Assembly: GCF_040549485.1 (NCBI RefSeq)
Contig: NZ_JBEPTK010000007.1
Span: forward strand, 186,001-250,000
Direction of reading: 5' to 3'
Source: Constrictibacter sp. MBR-5
GTDB lineage: Bacteria; Pseudomonadota; Alphaproteobacteria; JAJUGE01
DNA: 64,000 nt
Shown here: piece by piece, positions 44,397 through 53,800 of the stretch
Position numbering within the stretch: position 1 is the stretch's first letter
How the letters are laid out: the number at the start of each line of letters is the position of its first letter
The notes under the pieces: model-generated
What the model saw: only the letters and a program-made list of their open reading frames with translations
What the model was told of the DNA's origin: nothing
The model's database searches: none
Translations under genes and position numbers: made by a program

Positions 44397-44554
44397 TCGA
44401 ATCTCCATTATGCCGACGATACCGCCACCGCTTCTAACGACAGCAGTACGTCGTTGTTCCAGACCGACGACCGGTGAGGTCTCGAAGGGGCAAACCCCAT
44501 GTCCGCGTTGAACTCTTACGCGCGAATCGGCCAGCGGGTAAAGCGGCAGCCCAC

Positions 44555-44597
44555 TGTCAACCGTGCCGGATCGGCACACTGTGTGATTTTGGTCACG
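44555..44597 (-). promoter_or_regulatory. Candidate CRP/FNR-type site plus -35 box upstream of the OmpA-type gene
   Basis: On the forward strand 44582-44597 reads TGTGATTTTGGTCACG, a TGTGA-N6-TCACg site that differs from the CRP consensus at one end base. On the reverse strand a perfect TTGACA lies at 44560-44555. If TTGACA is a -35 box, the site centre would be near -65 to -70, the position of a class I activator. No convincing -10 box follows at 17 bases (CCGCTG), so the promoter itself is uncertain. Confidence 0.35.
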
Positions 44598-44605
44598 AGC
44601 CGCTG

Positions 44606-45544
44606 CTAGGCCTCGCGCCCGAGCAGCTGCATCAGCTCGCGCCATTCGCGCGGTGCGAGCCCGCTACTCCCCGGCTCCACGGCCTCCCCGGCCAGCAGCC
44701 GGCGCACCACCGCGACCGCCGGCCCCGAAAGCTCCGCCGCGTCCAGCCGATAGTCGCGGAAGGCGGCGAACGTGGCCGGAACCCATCGCTCCAACACCGA
44801 TATCATCGCGTCGGCATAGACGCGGATCTCGTACTGGGCGTGCGAATCGGCACGCAATGCCAGGAAGTGCATGAAGTTGTGCAGGTCGACCTTCCAGTAC
44901 CACTGGGTATAGGCCGACAGCGGCAGGTTGATCCGCGCCAGCTCGCGTGCGAGGCCGACCCGGTCCTCGACGAGCCGCCCGCCCTCGGCGTCCTCGTTCA
45001 GCATCGCCTCGTAGTGATCGAAGGCGCGGGTCGCATCGGCCTTCAGCACCTCGAGCACGTCCCTGGCCTCGTCCCCCTGCAGGACGTCGCCGCGGCCCTG
45101 TCGGTTCGCCGTGGACTGCGCCGCCAGTTGCTCCGGCGCGGGCAGGTAGAACTCGCGGTCGAGCACGGAGTAGCGCGCCGAATACTCGTTCACGTTGGCG
45201 GTGCGGTGGCGGATCCACTGCCGCGCCACGAAGATCGGCAGCTTCACGTGGAGCTTGATCTCGCACATCTCGAACGGAGTCGTGTGCCGGTGCCGCAACA
45301 GGTAGCGGATCAGCCCCGCATCCTCGCGCACCTGCCGCGTGCCGCGCCCGTAGGAGACGCGCGCCGCCTGCACCACCGCGCCGTCGTCCCCCATATAGTC
45401 GACGACCCGCACGAACCCGTGGTCGAGCACCGGGATCGCCTCGTAGAGGATCTCCTCCAGCGCCGGCACCGTGGCGCGCCGCGTCTGCGTGCTCTCGGCG
45501 CGGAGACGCTCGATCTCTTCGGACTGGCCGGGCGTGAGTGGCAT
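44606..45544 (-). CDS. thyX: FAD-dependent thymidylate synthase
   Basis: A protein of 312 residues. The ThyX signature RHR-x7-S-x-R is present as R112-H-R ... S122-A-R124 in the segment [14 protein letters not shown]. ThyX makes dTMP from dUMP using FADH2 and methylenetetrahydrofolate. [20 protein letters not shown] and [19 protein letters not shown] are further family blocks. GAGG lies just before the ATG. It is transcribed toward the OmpA-type gene and away from ssrA. Confidence 0.96.
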   Translation of the reverse strand: MPLTPGQSEEIERLRAESTQTRRATVPALEEILYEAIPVLDHGFVRVVDYMGDDGAVVQAARVSYGRGTRQVREDAGLIRYLLRHRHTTPFEMCEIKLHVKLPIFVARQWIRHRTANVNEYSARYSVLDREFYLPAPEQLAAQSTANRQGRGDVLQGDEARDVLEVLKADATRAFDHYEAMLNEDAEGGRLVEDRVGLARELARINLPLSAYTQWYWKVDLHNFMHFLALRADSHAQYEIRVYADAMISVLERWVPATFAAFRDYRLDAAELSGPAVAVVRRLLAGEAVEPGSSGLAPREWRELMQLLGREA

Positions 45545-45602
45545 GGAACCTCGATGTTGGCGGCGGACGGTAGTATCGCAGTGCCCAGCGGGCAGGAACC
45601 CC

Positions 45603-45630
45603 TTTCGGAAAATCCGCGACCGCCTATATT
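45603..45630 (+). promoter_or_regulatory. Candidate sigma-70 promoter of ssrA
   Basis: TTTCGG (45603-45608) and TATATT (45625-45630) are spaced by 16 bases, and transcription would begin about seven bases before the first hairpin of the tmRNA acceptor piece. The -10 box is the most AT-rich six-mer in the neighbourhood. The -35 box is a weak match. Confidence 0.45.
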
Positions 45631-45636
45631 AACCCT

Positions 45637-45913
45637 CGTCGGGTAGCACCCGACTATGGCGATAAACGCCACATGGAATAAGCGTTGCGGACCCGGGGGC
45701 GGTACCCGGCGCCTCCACCATCTACGCCGGCCTCGCGGCCGGCAGTCATGGGGGCGAAACAGGATCGACGCGCGCGGTAAAGATGTGGTTTTTGCTCGGC
45801 ATGGTACCACCGATATCGGGCCATTTTCTAAGTGCGAACGATAACGACGCACTCGCTGTTGCTGCCTAAGCAATAAGCGCGGTTCGGGGGGCACCGGGCA
45901 ACAGAAGCCCCCC
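45637..45913 (+). ncRNA. ssrA: Transfer-messenger RNA, circularly permuted two-piece type
   Basis: The gene order is reversed relative to one-piece tmRNA. First comes the acceptor piece: a GTCGGGT/ACCCGAC hairpin (45638-45654), a TGGCG/CGCCA hairpin, the T-arm CCGGG/CCCGG and the acceptor strand CGCCTCC followed by ACCA ending at 45720. After a 29-base intervening segment the coding piece starts at 45750 with GGGGGCG, which pairs with CGCCTCC to rebuild the acceptor stem. The tag frame at 45834-45869 reads ANDNDALAVAA then TAA; with the tRNA-donated Ala the tag is AANDNDALAVAA. A GGGGGGC/GCCCCCC hairpin closes the transcript. The 5' and 3' ends are approximate. It rescues stalled ribosomes and marks products for ClpXP. 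Confidence 0.93.
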
Positions 45914-45940
45914 ACTCGCACGCTCGCGGTCGGATGGGGC

Positions 45941-46441
45941 ATGAGTCAGGATTTGTTGAAATACGAACTCATCGTCCAGGACGCGCTGCGCGGCGTGGTG
46001 CGTGAGGTCCTGACCCGCGTCTCGCGCGAGGGCATGCCCGGCGACCATCACTTCTACATCACCTTCCGCACGCGGCATCCGGGCGTCAACATCCCGCAGC
46101 GCCTGCGCGAGACCTATCCCGACGAGATGACGATCGTCCTCCAGCATCAGTTCTTCGGACTGGAACTGAAGGAGGACGCCTTCGAGGTGACGCTCAGCTT
46201 CAACCGCAGCCTCGAGCGGCTGCGCGTGCCGTTCCAGGCTGTCAGCGCCTTCGTCGATCCCTCGGTCAATTTCGGACTGCAGTTCCAGACCGGTGAGGCC
46301 GGCGAGATGCCGGGCGCGATCGCCGACCCGGCCGATCCGCCCGCTGCCGAGGCCACCTCCGGCGCCGATGCCGCCGAACCGGCGGCCGATGCGCCGCCGG
46401 CCGAAAAGGTCGTCTCGCTGGACGCCTTCCGCAAAAAGTAA
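45941..46441 (+). CDS. sspB: ClpXP adaptor SspB, alphaproteobacterial type
   Basis: A protein of 166 residues. The globular domain (about 1-115) has [18 protein letters not shown] and [41 protein letters not shown], matching SspB-alpha. An acidic, Ala/Pro-rich flexible linker follows and the extreme C-terminus [12 protein letters not shown] is the ClpX-docking tail conserved in this class. SspB hands ssrA-tagged proteins to ClpXP. It begins only 28 bases after the tmRNA gene on the same strand, so the tag and its reader lie side by side. No strong ribosome site is visible before the ATG. Confidence 0.9.
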   Translation: MSQDLLKYELIVQDALRGVVREVLTRVSREGMPGDHHFYITFRTRHPGVNIPQRLRETYPDEMTIVLQHQFFGLELKEDAFEVTLSFNRSLERLRVPFQAVSAFVDPSVNFGLQFQTGEAGEMPGAIADPADPPAAEATSGADAAEPAADAPPAEKVVSLDAFRKK

Positions 46442-46545
46442 TATCGCCTCTCCCGTTACCGCTTCGGCTCCACGCGAGCGCGCCTCCGCCTCCGCGCGCG
46501 CGAGCATGTCCCAACCCGCCCAGTCCCGCCGGGAGAGGTCGACCC

Positions 46546-48153
46546 ATGCCCGAATTCTCATTCGCCGAGATGTTCCCGCTGGCTAAGGACGAGACGCCGT
46601 ATCGCCGTCTGTCCACCGACCATGTCGGCGTCGAGAAATTTGCCGGCCAGGAAGTCGTCACCGTCGCTCCGGAAGCGCTGACGCTGCTGACGCGCGAAGC
46701 CTTCCACGACATCTCGCACCTGCTGCGCCCGGCGCACCTGAAGCAGCTCGCCGCGATCCTCGACGACCCCGAGGCGTCGGACAACGACCGCTTCGTCGCC
46801 GTCGACCTGCTGCGCAACGCCAACATCGCCGCCGGCGGCGTGCTGCCGATGTGCCAGGACACGGGCACTGCGATCATCATGGGCAAGAAGGGCCAGCGCA
46901 TCTGGACCGGCGCCAACGACGAGGAGGCGCTGTCGCGCGGCGTCTTCCGCTCCTACAACGAGGACTGGCTGCGCTACAGCCAGTTGGCGCCGCTCTCGAT
47001 GTTCGAGGAGACCAACACGGGCTCCAACCTGCCGGCGCAGATCGACATCTACGCGACCGAGGGCGACGCCTACAAGTTCATGTTCTGCGCCAAGGGCGGC
47101 GGGTCGGCAAACAAGACCTTCCTGTTCCAGCAGACGCCTGCGGTGATGAATCCCGCCGCGATGCGCAAGTTCATCGACGAGAAGATCCGCACCCTCGGCA
47201 CTGCCGCCTGCCCGCCCTACCACCTCGCCATCGTCATCGGCGGCACCTCGGCCGAGATGAACCTGAAGACGGTGAAGCTCGCCTCGACCCACTATCTCGA
47301 CGGCCTGCCGACCAAGGGCAGCCGCGACGGCCACGCCTTCCGCGACCTGGAGATGGAAGCCGAGGTGCTGGAGATGACGCGCCAGATGGGCATCGGCGCG
47401 CAGTTCGGCGGCAAGTACTTCTGCCACGACGTGCGGGTGATCCGCCTGCCGCGCCACGGCGCCTCGGTGCCGATCGGCCTCGGCGTGTCCTGCTCAGCCG
47501 ACCGCCAGGCGCTCGGCAAGATCACCCGCGAGGGCGTCTTCCTTGAGCAGCTGGAGACCAATCCGGCGCAGTATCTGCCGGAGATCGACCCCGCCACGCT
47601 GAACACCGGCATCGTGAAGATCGACCTGACGCAGTCGATGGACGAGATCCGCCGCACCCTGTCGCAGCACCCGATCAAGACCCGCCTCGCCCTCTCCGGC
47701 CCGATCATCGTCGCCCGCGACCTGGCGCACGCCAAGATCAAGGAGCGGCTCGACCGCGGCGAGCCGATGCCGGACTATTTCCGCAACCACCCGATCTACT
47801 ATGCCGGCCCGGCCAAGACGCCGACCGGCTACGCCTCGGGCTCCTTCGGCCCGACCACCGCGGGTCGCATGGACTCCTATGTCGACTATTTCCAGTCGAA
47901 GGGCGGCAGCCAGGTGATGCTCGCCAAGGGCAACCGCTCGCGCCAGGTCGTCGACGCATGCAAGACCCACGGCGGCTTCTACCTCGGCTCCATCGGCGGC
48001 TCCGCCGCCCGCCTCGCCCAGGACCACATCCGCCGGGTCGAGGTCGTCGAGTACGAGGAACTCGGCATGGAAGCCGTCTGGCGCATCGAGGTCGAGGACT
48101 TCCCCGCCTTCATCGTCACCGACGACAAGGGCAACGACTTCTTCGGCACCTGA
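46546..48153 (+). CDS. Fumarate hydratase, class I (iron-sulfur, single chain)
   Basis: A protein of 535 residues. It interconverts fumarate and malate in the citric acid cycle. The three cysteines that hold the [4Fe-4S] cluster are C103 ([11 protein letters not shown]), C222 (TAACPPYH) and C316 (GVSCSADRQ). The alpha-type and beta-type domains are fused as in FumA/FumB. The C-terminal part has [40 protein letters not shown], the substrate-binding region of the beta part. GGGAGAGG lies upstream of the ATG. The oxygen-sensitive class is common in alphaproteobacteria of this type. Confidence 0.95.
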   Translation: MPEFSFAEMFPLAKDETPYRRLSTDHVGVEKFAGQEVVTVAPEALTLLTREAFHDISHLLRPAHLKQLAAILDDPEASDNDRFVAVDLLRNANIAAGGVLPMCQDTGTAIIMGKKGQRIWTGANDEEALSRGVFRSYNEDWLRYSQLAPLSMFEETNTGSNLPAQIDIYATEGDAYKFMFCAKGGGSANKTFLFQQTPAVMNPAAMRKFIDEKIRTLGTAACPPYHLAIVIGGTSAEMNLKTVKLASTHYLDGLPTKGSRDGHAFRDLEMEAEVLEMTRQMGIGAQFGGKYFCHDVRVIRLPRHGASVPIGLGVSCSADRQALGKITREGVFLEQLETNPAQYLPEIDPATLNTGIVKIDLTQSMDEIRRTLSQHPIKTRLALSGPIIVARDLAHAKIKERLDRGEPMPDYFRNHPIYYAGPAKTPTGYASGSFGPTTAGRMDSYVDYFQSKGGSQVMLAKGNRSRQVVDACKTHGGFYLGSIGGSAARLAQDHIRRVEVVEYEELGMEAVWRIEVEDFPAFIVTDDKGNDFFGT

Positions 48154-48222
48154 GCGGACGCTCCATCAGATCTCTCGTCCCTGCGGCTGGCCGCTCCGCA
48201 GAACGTAGCGGCCGCCTGTGGG

Positions 48223-48479
48223 TCAGTCTGCCCGTGCCTTCTCCACCGCCCGCGTCCGGCGGATCGAGTACGCGATTCCCGTGCCCAGGATCAGGAAGGT
48301 AATCGCCAGGGACCATTCCGGCGACACCCTCTCCCAGCCGCGCAGATCGGCAGTGCAGGCCTTGCCGCCGATGAAGATCGGCAGGGTGGCCAGCGCCTGT
48401 TTCCGATAGGCGAAGCGGTGCAGCACCGCCGCCAGCGCAAGGAGAGGACGCGCCGGAGGTGCCCCAAGACAAAAAAATT
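48223..48479 (-). pseudogene. Relic of a TerC-family membrane protein (C-terminal fragment, frameshifted)
   Basis: Two reverse-strand frames together match the end of TerC/Alx proteins: the first gives NFFVLGHLRR (compare NVFAILGLRA in TerC) and, after a one-base deletion near 48440, the second gives ALAAVLHRFAYRKQALATLPIFIGG and then VSPEWSLAITFLILGTGIAYS, aligning with the last two membrane segments of TerC. No intact upstream part exists; the similarity starts at the T-run of a terminator hairpin. The intact protein would be about 240-320 residues. A short start at GTG 48426 could give a 67-residue protein, but the frame break makes a decayed gene more likely. Confidence 0.6.
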
Positions 48480-48501
48480 GGCCGGAGCAGAGGCTCCGGC
48501 C
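48471..48501 (-). terminator. Rho-independent terminator (reverse strand)
   Basis: On the reverse strand the stem GGCCGGAGC/GCTCCGGCC with a 4-base loop (48501-48480) is followed by AATTTTTTT (48479-48471). It lies about 215 bases downstream of the LysR stop and is the likely end of that transcript. The stretch 48502-48716 between them is less GC-rich than the rest and shows no gene. The T-run also falls in the first codons of the terC relic, so the two may have become joined by a deletion. Confidence 0.8.
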
Positions 48502-48716
48502 AAGTAGAACAGGGAGGCTTCACGTCTGGGAGACTCCGAGGAAAAAACCTCGAAAGTCGAGCTTGCGCCCGAAAGGGGAACAAGAGGTCAAATATTGCGG
48601 GGTCGCAACGTCTGACTGTGGGAAATGTATACCTACCGCCGGCCGGCACCACCTCGTATTTGGCAGTGCCGCCATGCACATGCCGCATGGCTAGTCATGA
48701 GCCCCGCGCGCAGCGC

Positions 48717-49607
48717 TCAGCCCTGATCGTCCTCGGCGATCTTGCGTACCAGGAAGTCACGGAGGACGGCGATTCGCTTCGAATGGCGCAGCTCTTCCGG
48801 ATAGACGAAATAGGCCATCGTCTCGGGGCCTTCGAGCTCCGGCAGGACGTGCACCAGGTTGCGCGTCATGCGCGCCATGTAGCTGGGCAGCGCCGCCACG
48901 CCGAGTCCGGAGACGACCGCGCGGTAGATGCCGTAGATGTTGTTCACCTTCAGCACCGGGTGGCGCGGCTCGCCCTCGCGGTCCTGCCACAGCAGCCAGT
49001 TGATCGTCCGCGTCGGCTGCGGCGCATCCTCGCCGTAGACGATGAGATGGTGGCGGTCGAGATCGGCCGGCTCGCTCGGGATGCCGTGCTCGCTGAGATA
49101 ATCCGGGGATGCGTAGATGCGCGACCGCACCCGCTTCAGCTTGCGCTGGATCAGGTCGGGCTGGCGCGGCGGCGTGAACCGGATGGCGCAGTCCGCCGCA
49201 CGCATCGACAGGTCGAGTTCGGTGTCGAGGAGCACGACGCTCAGTTCGATCTCCGGGTAGAGATCGAGGAACTCCTTCATATGCGGCGTCAGCCAGGTCG
49301 AACCGAAGGCCACCGTCGTGGTGATCTTGAGCGGCCCCTTCGCCCGCTCCTTGCTCTCCGAGATCATCGCCTCGGTCATCGAGAGCTTGGCGAAGATCTC
49401 CCGCACGTTGCGGTTCAGCACCTCGCCCTGCTCGGTCAGGATCAGGCCGCGGGCATGGCGATGGAACAGCGAGACGCCGAGGCTGTCCTCGAGCGAGTGG
49501 ATCTGTCGGCTGACCGCCGACTGGCTCAGATTCAGCGATTCACCCGCATGGGTGAAGCTCCCCGCCTCGGCCACGGCGTGGAAGATGCGCAGCTTGTCCC
49601 AGTCCAT
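48717..49607 (-). CDS. LysR-family transcriptional regulator
   Basis: A protein of 296 residues. The winged-helix domain (residues 1-62) reads MDWDKLRIFHAVAEAGSFTHAGESLNLSQSAVSRQIHSLEDSLGVSLFHRH, standard for LysR. The rest is the periplasmic-binding-like effector domain. The effector is unknown. It follows trxB on the same strand at a distance of 96 bases; I recall this LysR-trxB neighbourhood from several alphaproteobacteria, so a link to redox control is possible. A terminator lies downstream. Confidence 0.9.
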   Translation of the reverse strand: MDWDKLRIFHAVAEAGSFTHAGESLNLSQSAVSRQIHSLEDSLGVSLFHRHARGLILTEQGEVLNRNVREIFAKLSMTEAMISESKERAKGPLKITTTVAFGSTWLTPHMKEFLDLYPEIELSVVLLDTELDLSMRAADCAIRFTPPRQPDLIQRKLKRVRSRIYASPDYLSEHGIPSEPADLDRHHLIVYGEDAPQPTRTINWLLWQDREGEPRHPVLKVNNIYGIYRAVVSGLGVAALPSYMARMTRNLVHVLPELEGPETMAYFVYPEELRHSKRIAVLRDFLVRKIAEDDQG

Positions 49608-49703
49608 GTCCCCTGTTCTCCAGCCCGGAGTCGGTCAGCGCCCGCGGCGCCCGCCCCGGTGTGTCCCGCCTTTGTGGCGGTTGTCTGTTGAGAGACGACG
49701 TAG

Positions 49704-50675
49704 CTACTGCGCGGCGGCGGCCACCGCCTCGTCCTCCATGGCCGCGATGAACTTCTCTGCGTCGAGCGCGGCCATGCAGCCGAAGCCCGCCGCGGTGATC
49801 GCCTGACGATAGACGTTGTCCTGCACATCGCCGGCGGCGAACACGCCCGGGATGTTGGTCGCGGTGCTGTCCGGCGCCGTCACCAGATAGCCCTCGCCGT
49901 CGGTGTCGAGGACGCCGGCGAAGATCTCGGTGTTGGGCCGGTGCCCGATGGCGACAAAGACGCCGTCGACGGCCAGATCCCGCAATTCACCGGTCCGGGT
50001 GTCGCGCAGGCGCACGCCGGTGACTTCCGGGGGCATGGGATTGCCCACGACCTCGTCCAGGACCGCGTTCCAGACCACCTCGATCTTCGGGTTCCGGAAC
50101 AGGCGCTCCTGCATGATCTTCTCGGCCCGCAGATGGTCGCGACGATGCACCAGCGTCACCTTCGACGCATGGTGCGTCAGGTAGAGCGCCTCCTCGACGG
50201 CGGTGTTGCCGCCGCCGACGACCACGACCTCCTTGCCACGGAAGAAGAAACCGTCGCAGGTGGCGCAGGCCGAGACGCCGAAGCCCTGGAACTTCTTCTC
50301 GCTCTCGAGGCCCAGCCACTTCGCCTGGGCGCCCGTGGCGACGATCACGGCGTCCGCCTCGTAAGTGTCGCCGCCGTCGCCCCACGCCTTGAACGGCCGG
50401 GCGCTGAAATCGACCTTCACGACCACGTCGGAGACCAGCCGCGCGCCCACATGCTCGGCCTGGGCGCGCATCTGCTCCATCAGCCAAGGCCCCTGGATGA
50501 CCTCGGCGAAACCGGGATAGTTCTCGACGTCGGTGGTGATCGTCATCTGGCCGCCCGGCTGCAGCCCCTCGACGACGACAGGCGACAGTCCGGCACGGGC
50601 GGCATAGACCGCGGCCGTGTAGCCGGCGGCGCCAGATCCGATGATCAGCACCTTGCTGCGATGCGTCTGCGCCAT
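49704..50675 (-). CDS. trxB: Thioredoxin-disulfide reductase
   Basis: A flavoprotein of 323 residues, normal family length. It has the FAD site LIIGSGAAGYTAAVYAARAGL, the redox pair C137-A-T-C140 in SACATCDGFFF, the NADPH site VVGGGNTAVEEALYL and the FAD-binding GVFAAGDVQD near the C-terminus. It uses NADPH to reduce thioredoxin. Both cysteines are present, so it is not a selenoprotein variant. No thioredoxin gene is in the window. Confidence 0.96.
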   Translation of the reverse strand: MAQTHRSKVLIIGSGAAGYTAAVYAARAGLSPVVVEGLQPGGQMTITTDVENYPGFAEVIQGPWLMEQMRAQAEHVGARLVSDVVVKVDFSARPFKAWGDGGDTYEADAVIVATGAQAKWLGLESEKKFQGFGVSACATCDGFFFRGKEVVVVGGGNTAVEEALYLTHHASKVTLVHRRDHLRAEKIMQERLFRNPKIEVVWNAVLDEVVGNPMPPEVTGVRLRDTRTGELRDLAVDGVFVAIGHRPNTEIFAGVLDTDGEGYLVTAPDSTATNIPGVFAAGDVQDNVYRQAITAAGFGCMAALDAEKFIAAMEDEAVAAAAQ

Positions 50676-50817
50676 ACGGCTGCCGCTCCATTCGCGGAGG
50701 AATCAGCCCTCAGAATTAGGCATGAAGGCGGACCGAAACAACCCGCCGGATCCGGGGGGTAACCATCTCGCCCAGGGGCCCGACCGCCCGGCCGCCCGGG
50801 GCCCCGCCCAAGGCGTG

Positions 50818-53800
50818 TCAGTTCGGCTTGCCGGAGTCCTGCCAGGCGGGGTCGGCGGAAGGGTCCCAATCCTCGCGCCTGCCGTCGGTAATCGCCCCAA
50901 AAAGGCCGCGCAGGAAGCCGGGTGCCAGGATCGAAAGCGGGTTCACCGACAGGTCCGGCTCATCCAGCGGGCCTTCCAGCGCATAGGTGACGGCGAACAG
51001 GCCACCGCCTTCGCCACCCGTGAGGATGTCGCCGAGCAGCGGCACGGCGCCGAGCACGCGGTTGACCGCGTAGAAGGGGACGAGAGTTCCCACGACGTCG
51101 GCCGTCTCCGCGCGGAAATCCAGCCCACCCCGCCACGTCATCCCGACCGACGAGCCGAAGGCCCGGCCCGGCTCCAGGTCCAGCTTGCCCTCGCCGTAGG
51201 TGAAGGGCGCGGTCAGGCCGGCGAAGGCGACCCCCTCGTCCGCTGAGGCCAGGTCGGCGAGGCCGGTGAGTGCCGCCGCGGCGAAAAGGCGGGCCGCCAG
51301 CGGCGCCTTGACCAGCCGGAACGCTTCGACGTCGAGCTTGCCCACGTAACGCGCCCCCCCTGCACCCGACGACGAGGTACGCGGCGCCGCGAGCGGACGT
51401 GTCGCGGACAGCGTGAACGGGCCGCCGGCGATGGTGTCGAACAGGCCCGCCGCCCGCAGCGTCCGGCCGAAATCCTGCCCGGTCAGCGCCACGTGAAGGC
51501 GGCCGTCCGCCGCACTCGCCAGATAGCGGACCGGTGCGGTACCGCCGACGAGGCCGCGCAGGTCGCCGGGTCCGGGACCGTCATGCCACCTTACATGGCC
51601 GGCGACGCGGTCGATCGGCAGCGCATCGCTCACCCAGACGCGGCCGATATCGGCGACGACGGCAATCGGCGGTCCCGGCTCGCCGGCGGGCTCCTCGGTC
51701 ACCGCCCGATCGCCGGCCGGCCCATCCCCCTCGTCCCGCGCGGCGATGAGCGGGGCCAGATCGATCGCAGCACCACGCGCGTCGATATGCAGGCCCGCAT
51801 CGGCGCCGCGGCTCACGGACAGGGCCAGATCGGTGCGCTCGCCGAGCCGGAGCCGTCGCGCGTCGATGCGCCGCCAGTCACCGGTCGCCGGATCGACGGC
51901 GGCACGGCCGTCCACCGATGCGCCGGGCGCGGTCAGGGCGAAGCGGTCGATCGCCGACATCCTGCCGTCGGTCAAGACGATGTCGGCCTCGGCCTGCGCC
52001 GCGACGCCGGCCGGCTTCTTCCAGCCGGCCTCGGACACGGCCAGCGCCGCCTGCGACAGGTCGGCGCGCGCCGTGATGGCCGACCGGCTGCGACGGCCCT
52101 CCATGTCGACCCGCACGTCGACCGGGCCGGTGAGATAGGGAACGAGATCATAGCCGAGGCGCCGCCGGGCGGCATCGTCCACCGTGGCGCGCGCCTTCAG
52201 CCGCGTTCCCCCGGCGAACACCTCGTGCAGGTCCAGTTCCACCGGCGCACCGGCCAGCGTCCCCCGGCCGACGAGGTCCATGCTCGCCTTGTCGAGCCGG
52301 AGCTTCAGCGCGCCGTCCCGCAGATCCTGGCCCAGCGCCGCATCGGGCCAGCGAACGCCCGAGAGGTCGGCATTCGCGGCGATCTCTATCTGATCGAGGG
52401 AAACATGCTGCAGCAGCGGCAGCTGTACGCCGAGGCTCGCCCGGGCCGTGCCGCCGACTTCAGCCGGCGCGACGCCGAGCCACTTCGCGTAACCCAACGG
52501 CGGCCGATCGAGCACCGCGATGATCTCCGACAGCGGGCCCTCGATGTCGACTTTGATGTCCGCGAATTCGCGGTCGCGGCCGTCGTTCAGGTTGGTGAAG
52601 GCCATGTCGCCGCCGCGCACCCGGATGTTCCGGTAGCGGCCGCCGTCGACATGCAAGTCGAAGCGATCCTCGGTGAAGGTGGCGGTCCCGCCGACATCTT
52701 CGAACGGCGGCAGCGGATCCCAGTAGACCGCGGTGACGCCGTCGATGCGCATCTCGCCCGACACGCTCGCCATGGCGACCGACGGCCCTTCGCCGGCCAG
52801 GACCAACGCGACGCGCGCATTCGCCTCGCTGACGCCGCCGTTCGACAGATGCTCCAGCACCCACCCCCGGGCGCCTTTCGCCACCCCCCTCGGCCACAGC
52901 CGCTTCAACTCGTTCGTCGGAACGTCGCGTGCCTTCACCGCCGCCTGTACCGCGGCGCCGCCGTCCACGGTCTGCAGCACGGCGCTGCCCTCGACGCGCG
53001 GACCGCCGAGACCGAGCGACAGGCGATCGAGCCGGAGCCGGCCGGCGGCCAGATCCGCGGTGCCGTCGATCTCGAGGCCGGAGATGCGCACCGGTTCCGG
53101 GAACAAGTCGCCCCAGGCGATCCGGCCGCCGTCGGACCGCAGGCCGAACGCGATCTTCTCGGGCGTCACGCCCGTGGGCATGAAGGCGTCGACCCAGCCG
53201 TCCAGCGGCAGGTCGATGCCGGCGGCCGGGGCCAGGTCGGGCGCGAACGCCGCCAGGACGGTCGGATTGAGCCCGACGAACCGGATCACGGCTCGCGACC
53301 CCTCCTCCGACCAGCGCAGATCGCCGGTCGCGGCGATCTGCTGCCCGGCCGCGTCGAGCGTGAACTCCGCGACCTCGAAGCGCCCCGCGCCCGCGGTCGC
53401 CCCGCGCAGCACCATCCCGCGCAGCGGCAGCGACCGGCCCGTCCCGGGGACGCCGACCGATCCCGCGCCGGCGGTGAGATGCACGTCGGCGTTCTCGATC
53501 CCGCCGCGCCGTGTCACGCGGAAGGCGAGGTCGCCCGAGATCGGCGCGTCGAAGGCGGAGAGGAAGCCCAGAACCGGCAGGATCTGCGTGACGATGTCGG
53601 GGCGCACGTCGCCGAGCGACACCGAAACCTCGGCGACGGCCGTGGCCAGGTCCAGCCGCGCCTTGATCTGGGTGCGCTGCGGGCGGCCGTCCACGTCGAG
53701 CACGCCGCCGATCGAAGCCACCACGTCGCTGTCGCCGCGCAGCAGTTCGAAATCGGCGTCGGGAATGCGCCAGGACCGCTTCAGCTGCGCGTCGCGCATG

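Noticed and set aside
44543-44560. Full sigma-70 promoter for the OmpA-type gene from TTGACA at 44560
   Set aside because: No acceptable -10 box at 16-18 bases; only the -35 box and the CRP-like site are retained as low-confidence.
46147-46434. Reverse open frame of 95 codons inside sspB
   Set aside because: It is the antisense reading of the Ala/Pro-rich SspB linker.
49704-50675. TrxB as a possible second selenoprotein
   Set aside because: The active site is a normal C-A-T-C without in-frame TGA; the other thiol enzymes in the window (Bcp, LpdA) also have normal Cys codons.
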